Below are positions 59,202 through 64,000 of a DNA stretch of 64,000 nucleotides, piece after piece (the first letter of the stretch is position 1; each line of letters starts with the position of its first letter). Location of the stretch: positions 186,001-250,000 of the forward strand of contig NZ_NSBT01000026.1 of NCBI RefSeq assembly GCF_002285435.1, read 5' to 3'. A program made the position numbers and the translations under genes. The notes beneath the pieces were generated by a model. The model was not told the origin of the DNA and did no database searches. It saw only the letters and a list, made by a program, of their open reading frames with translations. This stretch comes from Actibacterium ureilyticum (GTDB taxonomy: Bacteria; Pseudomonadota; Alphaproteobacteria; Rhodobacterales; Rhodobacteraceae).

Positions 59202-60080
59202 ATGGCAGAACTGACCGCCGCACCGCATCCGGGCAACGGGATCGACCCGATCCGCGCGGAATACATGGCGCTGACCCGGCGCAAGCGGCTTTACGGCGGG
59301 CTGACGCTGCTGGTGTTCGTGCTGCTGATGCTGTCGGGCTTTACCCTGGCCGACAGCCGCAATGCGGGCGGGTTCTGGGACGGGCTGCACCGGATTTTCG
59401 ACTTCCCCGCACAGGTGCTGGGCGAGGCATGGGACAAGATCGACCTGATGCCCGCGCATCTGGTGAAATTCTTTCCCGCACTGATCGAGACCATCAATAT
59501 CGCCGCCGTATCGACGCTCGTGGGGGCGATGCTGGCCATCGTGCTGTCGCTTCTTTCGACCCGTGGTTTGGCGCGGTTTCCGGCGCTGATCCCGCTCTTT
59601 CGCCGGATCATGGACGTGATGCGCGCGGTGCCCGAGATCGTGATCGCGCTGGTGCTGATCTTCATCCTGGGCGGCGGCCCGGTCCCGGCGATGATCGCCA
59701 TCGCCTTTCACACCGCCGGCGCGCTGGGCAAACTGTTTTCCGAGGTGAACGAGAACGCCTCGCTCAAACCGGTCGAGGGGCTGGAAAGCGTGGGCGCCAA
59801 CTGGACCCAGCGGATGCTGCTGGGCGTGGTGCCACAGGTGGCGCCGAATTACCTCTCCTATGGCCTGCTGCGGTTCGAGATCAACATCCGCGCCTCGGCC
59901 ATCCTGGGCTTTGTCGGCGCGGGTGGCATCGGCTACGAGCTGAAGAACGCCATGTCCTGGGGGCAGGGCAAGTTCGACGAGGCGGCGGCGATCTTCCTGC
60001 TGCTTTTCGGGGCCATCGTGGTCTTTGACCAGGTGTCTAGCCATTTCCGCAACAAGTTGACCCATGGGGGTGGCGCATGA
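59202..60080 (+). CDS. phnE: Phosphonate ABC transporter permease, first
   Basis: Encodes 292 residues. A short cytoplasmic N-terminus and TM1 (~27-50) are followed by a BPD-type permease domain with about six helices, VGAMLAIVLSLLSTRGLARF, MDVMRAVPEIVIALVL, and the docking loop SLKPVEGLESVGANWTQR. It forms the phosphonate channel with the second PhnE. Its stop overlaps the next start (ATGA). Confidence 0.93.
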   Translation: MAELTAAPHPGNGIDPIRAEYMALTRRKRLYGGLTLLVFVLLMLSGFTLADSRNAGGFWDGLHRIFDFPAQVLGEAWDKIDLMPAHLVKFFPALIETINIAAVSTLVGAMLAIVLSLLSTRGLARFPALIPLFRRIMDVMRAVPEIVIALVLIFILGGGPVPAMIAIAFHTAGALGKLFSEVNENASLKPVEGLESVGANWTQRMLLGVVPQVAPNYLSYGLLRFEINIRASAILGFVGAGGIGYELKNAMSWGQGKFDEAAAIFLLLFGAIVVFDQVSSHFRNKLTHGGGA

Positions 60081-61381
60081 GCACCATGGCGCTGAAATCG
60101 CAGGCCGACGGCCTGTTTCGCCGCAAGCGGCTGGTGGCCTTCGGGCTGCCCGCGCTGATCGTTGTCTATCTGGCCTATATCGTCTTTGCCTTCGATATCC
60201 CGGGGTTGGCCGAACGGGCGCGGATGGACAATGCCCGCGCGCTGGTGGCCGACAGCTACAGCTATAAAACCCATGTGACGCGAGACAACCGGTCGGGTGA
60301 TGTCAGTATCGCCATCGAGGGCGAGCGCAAGGGCGCCTATGCCGACGGGACCGCGCCCGCTTGGGTGACGCTGGGCGATCAGACGGTGATCGACCTGGAA
60401 GACGGCCATGTGGTGCGGTTTGCCGAAACCGGCGTCAGCTATGACGTGCCGGGCTTCGGGCTGATCACCGCCGAACCCGGCCCGCGCGGGGTGCAGACGA
60501 ACCTTGATCCCGAAAACGTGCCCGACTGGATCAACCTGTCGAAAAACCGCATGACCATCACCACCGATGCGGGCCGCGTTACGGTGACCCGCAACCGGAC
60601 CGAGGTGTTTCGCTATTTCGCGGGCTGGGAGCTCTTCTTCTTCACCCTCGACAGCCCTTATCACGGCCATGGGGCGGGCGAGATCCTGTTCGGCCCCCGG
60701 ATCGATCCCGCACGCGGCAATATCGCGGGCGCGCTGCACGATTTCTGGCACAACGCCATGTGGCGCCATGCCGAGGTCGCCTGGGCCATGTTCGAAACCG
60801 TCCTGATGGCGTTCCTGGGCACCATGGGCGCGGCCATCGTGGCGCTGCCGCTGGCCTTCCTCGCGGCGCGCAACTTCGCGCCGCTGGGCGCGCTGCGTTT
60901 CGCTGTGCGGCGGGTCTTTGACTTCGTGCGCGGGGTGGACGGGCTGATCTGGACCATCATCCTGGCCCGCGCCTTTGGCCCCGGGCCGATGACCGGGGCG
61001 CTGGCGATCCTGTTCACCGATACCGGCAGCTTCGGCAAGATGTTCTCCGAGGCGCTGGAAAATGTCGACCGCAAGCAGATCGAGGGGCTTCAGTCCACCG
61101 GCGCGCGGCCCCTGCAACGCTATCGTTTCGGGGTGATCCCGCAGATCACGCCGGTGCTGCTCAGTCAGGTGCTGTATTACCTGGAATCCAACACCCGCAG
61201 CGCCACGATCATCGGCGCCATCACCGGCGGCGGGATCGGTTTGCTGCTGACGCAAGCCATGATCACCCAGAAGGACTGGGAAGAGGTCAGCTACTATATC
61301 GTCCTGATCCTGCTGATGGTGATGCTGATGGACTGGCTTTCGGGCAAGCTGCGACAGCGCCTGATCGCGGGCGGCCGCTGA
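60077..61381 (+). CDS. phnE: Phosphonate ABC transporter permease, second
   Basis: Encodes 434 residues, longer than the first. One N-terminal membrane helix (~20-45) is followed by a periplasmic domain of about 180 residues, then a C-terminal permease domain (~235-430; ARNFAPLGALRFAVRRVFDF, GVDGLIWTIILARAFGPG, NVDRKQIEGLQSTGARP). The extended form is seen in other roseobacter phn operons. It pairs with the preceding permease. A large inverted repeat follows. Confidence 0.93.
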   Translation: MSTMALKSQADGLFRRKRLVAFGLPALIVVYLAYIVFAFDIPGLAERARMDNARALVADSYSYKTHVTRDNRSGDVSIAIEGERKGAYADGTAPAWVTLGDQTVIDLEDGHVVRFAETGVSYDVPGFGLITAEPGPRGVQTNLDPENVPDWINLSKNRMTITTDAGRVTVTRNRTEVFRYFAGWELFFFTLDSPYHGHGAGEILFGPRIDPARGNIAGALHDFWHNAMWRHAEVAWAMFETVLMAFLGTMGAAIVALPLAFLAARNFAPLGALRFAVRRVFDFVRGVDGLIWTIILARAFGPGPMTGALAILFTDTGSFGKMFSEALENVDRKQIEGLQSTGARPLQRYRFGVIPQITPVLLSQVLYYLESNTRSATIIGAITGGGIGLLLTQAMITQKDWEEVSYYIVLILLMVMLMDWLSGKLRQRLIAGGR

Positions 61382-61400
61382 CGCGCCCGCCGGATTTTAG

Positions 61401-61478
61401 GCCTTCGGCGAGAGTATTGGTACCAAGAAGAAGGACGCGTTTCGGCTTCTTCTTGGTACCAATACTCCCGCCGGAGGC
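61401..61478. repeat. Large inverted repeat, REP/BIME-like
   Basis: Two 33-base arms (61401-61433 and 61446-61478) pair at 31 of 33 positions; the inner 22 bp (61412-61433 with 61446-61467) are perfect, with a 12-base loop. The arms contain GAGTATTGGTACCAAGAAGAAG-like sequence and a GCC(T/C)(T/C)CGGCG tip, related to the single element at 401-450. It may form a cruciform or a strong RNA hairpin after phnE; there is no T-run, so it is not a classical terminator. Confidence 0.85.
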
Positions 61479-61499
61479 AAGAAAACCTGAAAGAGCACC

Positions 61500-62117
61500 A
61501 TGACCAGACTTCACCACGACCGGCCATTGATCCATCCGGACTGCACAATCACCGACAGCCGCTTCGGTGCCTATGTCGAGATCGGCGCGGGCAGCCGCGT
61601 GGCCCATTCCGAATTCGGGGATTATTCCTATTGCGACCGCTTTGCCGATATCGCCAATGCGACGATCGGCAAATTCGCCAATATCGCCAGTTTCGCGCGG
61701 GTCGGGCCGACCGATCATCCGATGCAGCGGGCGTCGCTGCACCATTTCCTGTACCGGTCGGGGGATTATTGGGACGATGCCCAGGACGACCCGGAATTCT
61801 TTGCCCATCGGCGCAGCCGGCGGGCGCGGATCGGGCATGACAGCTGGATCGGTCACAATGCCATCATCCGCCCCGAGATCACGGTGGGCGATGGCGCCGT
61901 GGTGGCGGCGGGGGCGGTCGTGACGAGGGACGTGGCGCCCTACATGATCGTGGCGGGTGTGCCCGCGGCGCCGTTGCGGACGCGGTTCGATCCCGACACC
62001 GCGGCGCGGCTGGTAGCGTTGGCCTGGTGGGACTGGCCGCATGCGGCGCTGCGGGCGGCGCTGACGGATTTCCGCACCCTGTCGGTCCATGCTTTCCTTG
62101 AGAAATACGGTGGCTGA
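61500..62117 (+). CDS. Hexapeptide-repeat acyltransferase of phosphonate metabolism
   Basis: Encodes 205 residues with a left-handed beta-helix: hexapeptide repeats in FGAYVEIGAGSRVAHSEFGD, ATIGKFANIASFARVG, RIGHDSWIGHNAIIRPEITV and GDGAVVAAGAVVTRDV. It belongs to the transferase family found next to phn genes (phosphonate metabolism, DapH/LpxA-like); it probably acetylates an aminoalkylphosphonate or a pathway intermediate, comparable to the role of PhnO. Start at 61500 just past the inverted repeat; no strong ribosome-binding site (GAAAGAGC). Confidence 0.85.
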   Translation: MTRLHHDRPLIHPDCTITDSRFGAYVEIGAGSRVAHSEFGDYSYCDRFADIANATIGKFANIASFARVGPTDHPMQRASLHHFLYRSGDYWDDAQDDPEFFAHRRSRRARIGHDSWIGHNAIIRPEITVGDGAVVAAGAVVTRDVAPYMIVAGVPAAPLRTRFDPDTAARLVALAWWDWPHAALRAALTDFRTLSVHAFLEKYGG

Positions 62118-62144
62118 GCTTCGGCCGATGGCCTGCGCGCGCGA

Positions 62145-62170
62145 AAAAAGGGGGACCCGAAGATCCCCCT
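62145..62170 (-). terminator. Rho-independent terminator of phnM
   Basis: On the minus strand GGGGGA (62170-62165) and TCCCCC (62156-62151) form a 6-bp stem followed by TTTTTT (62150-62145). It lies 139 bases beyond the phnM stop. The 62171-62308 interval between the stem and phnM is AT-rich and I see no gene in it. Confidence 0.7.
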
Positions 62171-62308
62171 CTGACACATTAAAAACACTGTCTATAAAGG
62201 TACTAATTCCCACAAACCTTCCCAGGTTCCACTCTTTACCAGTGTCCTTATCGCGGGTTTCGATGGCTTGCGTTTGGCAGCATTGGCACAAATTTGTGAC
62301 AGTGTGTT

Positions 62309-63490
62309 TTATTCCGCGGCCAGCTTCATGCCCGCATTCTGATCGAACATGCGTTGCGCCGCCGCCCCCGCCAGATAGGCCAGGCGGCCATCGGCGATCG
62401 TCATCTCGACCAGCCGGGTTTCGGCGTTGATCACCGTCAGATCGGCGCGTTTGCCGATATCCAGCCGACCCCGGTCGGGCAGGCGCAGGATCTGCGCCGG
62501 GGTTTCCGAGATCATGGCCCAGGCGCGGGGCAGCGGCGCGATGCCCTTGTCCACCAGATGCCAGACGGCGCGGGTCAGCGCGGGGTAATAGTAATCCGAC
62601 ACCAGCGCATCACAGAGCCCCTGGCGCACCAGATCCTCGGCCGCGACATTGCCCGATTGCGAGCGACCCCGCACCAGGTTCGGCGCGCCCATCAGGACGG
62701 GATCGTTCATCGCCTTGGCGGCGGCGGCGGCCTTGCGCGCGGTGGGGAATTCGGCGATCCGCGCGCCGATCATCGAATAGCGTTCGCGGGTCTCGCCATC
62801 GGGGTCGTCATGGCTGCCATAGATCACGCCCAGCCGGTCGAACGCATCGGCCAGCCGGCACAGGTGGCGGGGCACCTCGGGCTGGCGGGCTTTGGCGGCG
62901 CGGGCGGCGGCGATGTGTTCCTCGATGCTGCGCCCGGCGCCTTTGGCCCAGTGGTACAGCGCGGGCGAGGCGGTGTCCGCATGGTCCAGCACGTCGTCCA
63001 GGTGATTGTTGAACACCACGTAATCGACGCCATGGGTCCGGATCGCGGCCAGCAGACGGTCGCCGCTGTCGACCAGGTGGGTTTCACAGCGGATCTGGAT
63101 GCGCAGATCGGTCAGCGCCTGGGGGCGGTAGAGCGACAGTGCCGCCAGCAGCTTTTCGGCGTGGTCGGGGCCGCGGTGGCCGCCCTCCCATGACCAGCTT
63201 TGCGCCAGCCAGGCGGTGGTGATGCCATTGGCGGCGGCGTCGCGGTCGGTGCCCGCAAGGCCGGTCATGAAATCGAAGGGCGCGGTGGGGCGGGGCGCCA
63301 TGTGCCGTTCGAACGCGTCGCCATGCAGGTCGATAATGCCGGGCAGGATCAGATAGCCGCTCAGGTCGACCTCGGGCAGGGGGCCCTTGGTGATCCGGCC
63401 GTCCCGGATGGCCAGCGAACGCTGCTGCATTTCGCCGTCACGCAGGATCTGGGCGCCGGTAAAGCGCAGGGGGGGCAGGGTCGGGCACAT
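62309..63490 (-). CDS. phnM: PhnM, ribose 1-methylphosphonate 5-triphosphate diphosphatase
   Basis: Encodes 393 residues of the amidohydrolase superfamily. Family-specific stretches are LPGIIDLHGDAFERHMAPRP (metal ligands), TTAWLAQSWSWEGG, FNNHLDDVL, YGSHDDPDGETRE, GAPNLVRGRSQSGNV and LVSDYYYPAL. In the C-P lyase pathway it removes pyrophosphate from alpha-D-ribose 1-methylphosphonate 5-triphosphate. Its start lies 79 bases downstream of phnF on the same strand. The C-P lyase core genes are not in the window. Confidence 0.95.
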   Translation of the reverse strand: MCPTLPPLRFTGAQILRDGEMQQRSLAIRDGRITKGPLPEVDLSGYLILPGIIDLHGDAFERHMAPRPTAPFDFMTGLAGTDRDAAANGITTAWLAQSWSWEGGHRGPDHAEKLLAALSLYRPQALTDLRIQIRCETHLVDSGDRLLAAIRTHGVDYVVFNNHLDDVLDHADTASPALYHWAKGAGRSIEEHIAAARAAKARQPEVPRHLCRLADAFDRLGVIYGSHDDPDGETRERYSMIGARIAEFPTARKAAAAAKAMNDPVLMGAPNLVRGRSQSGNVAAEDLVRQGLCDALVSDYYYPALTRAVWHLVDKGIAPLPRAWAMISETPAQILRLPDRGRLDIGKRADLTVINAETRLVEMTIADGRLAYLAGAAAQRMFDQNAGMKLAAE

Positions 63491-63569
63491 CGGGCTGCTC
63501 GGGTTGTGGTTTGGCCTGTGGATAACCCGAATCTGTATCGCGCTTGTGACAAAAACGCTTGTTTTGCGG

Positions 63570-64000
63570 TCAATCCGGCGTCACGACCAGGCAGATCCGG
63601 TCGCCCGCGAACCAGGTCAGCCCATATTCCAGGGGTTGATCGGCGGGGTCGATATTCATGCTTTCGGTGCGCAGGATCGGTGCGCCCTCGCGGATGCGCA
63701 GGTGCAGCGCCTGGGTCGCATCGGCCTGGCGCGCGGTCAGCCGGGTCGAGGCGCGGGTGTAATCGGTCACCCCCTCGGCCCGCAGCGCCTCGGTCACCGA
63801 CCCGCCCTTGCCCAGCCGTTTCAGCAGGCCCGGAAACCGCGCGGCGGGAAAGACCGACCGAAAGACCGCCAGCGGCGCGTCATCGGCCAGCGACAGCCCC
63901 TCATAGACATGCACGGGATCCTCGGCGGTCAGGCGCAGCGCCTTGGCCTCGACCTCATCGGGCAGGCGGGTTTCCAGACGCAGGATCTGCTTCGACGGGG
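63570..64000 (-). CDS. phnF: PhnF-like GntR-family regulator, UTRA domain (5' end outside window)
   Basis: The minus-strand frame is open to the window edge (first visible residues PSKQILRLETRLPDEVEAKA). The visible 142 residues are a UTRA ligand-binding domain: DPVHVYEGLSLADDAPLAVF, GVTDYTRASTRLTARQADAT, GAPILRTESMNID and GLTWFAGDRI. The N-terminal GntR helix-turn-helix is beyond base 64000. Beside phnM it is called PhnF, the usual regulator of C-P lyase genes. A short gap with ACAAAAACG precedes phnM. Confidence 0.88.
   Translation of the reverse strand, partial: PSKQILRLETRLPDEVEAKALRLTAEDPVHVYEGLSLADDAPLAVFRSVFPAARFPGLLKRLGKGGSVTEALRAEGVTDYTRASTRLTARQADATQALHLRIREGAPILRTESMNIDPADQPLEYGLTWFAGDRICLVVTPD

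Overview
The window is GC-rich, densely coded DNA that looks like a chromosome segment of a marine-type Rhodobacteraceae (Roseobacter-group) alphaproteobacterium. This rests on the PhyR/NepR/EcfG stress module with GGAAC-N16/17-CGTT promoters, a trimethylamine/TMAO/methylamine cluster (tmm, tdm, mgsABC, gmaS, mgdABCD, purU), a Paracoccus-type sox cluster, and a phn region. I saw no transposase, integrase, phage, CRISPR, tRNA or rRNA gene. No gene-free stretch reaches 300 bases.

Layout. (1) 1-6012: general stress response. It holds the dps 3' end, an unknown exported protein, phyR divergent from nepR-ecfG-histidine kinase, an AI-2E-family membrane protein and a CsbD-like protein. Four strong EcfG-type promoters are visible, and two of them form an overlapping mirror-image pair between phyR and nepR. 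(2) 6164-15434: nitrogen/amine module. It holds a class III glutamine-synthetase-like gene, amt with a previously unlisted 54-residue membrane protein downstream, a second GS-like gene translationally coupled to a cytochrome P450, and a convergent operon of class I glutamine amidotransferase, alpha/beta hydrolase and GMC oxidoreductase. (3) 15595-34085: methylated-amine catabolism. Tmm makes TMAO and Tdm splits it to dimethylamine and formaldehyde. A small-molecule kinase and a dimethylglycine-dehydrogenase-like protein are coupled to tdm. An XRE-cupin regulator precedes mgsABC-gmaS-mgdABCD-purU, which takes methylamine through gamma-glutamylmethylamide and N-methylglutamate to glutamate plus a folate C1 unit. 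The dimethylamine monooxygenase genes (dmmDABC) are not in the window.

(4) 34183-43787: a DeoR regulator, a kinase plus class III PLP enzyme pair resembling the hydroxylysine/ethanolamine kinase and phospho-lyase pairs, a polyamine-type ABC transporter, an SDR, an isochorismatase-family hydrolase and an enoyl-CoA hydratase. This looks like an uptake-and-degradation locus for an unidentified amino alcohol or amine. (5) 43869-56712: thiosulfate oxidation, soxTRS / soxVWXYZABCD / second soxW-like / soxEF, with candidate SoxR sites. (6) 56719-64000: a flavin reductase, the phosphonate transporter phnCDEE, a hexapeptide transferase, phnM and the start-truncated phnF. C-P lyase core genes are not in the window and may lie to the right.

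Together the segment suggests a bacterium that uses methylated amines as nitrogen and energy sources, supplements energy from reduced sulfur and scavenges phosphonates. Functions are read from motifs and family knowledge; no similarity search was run.
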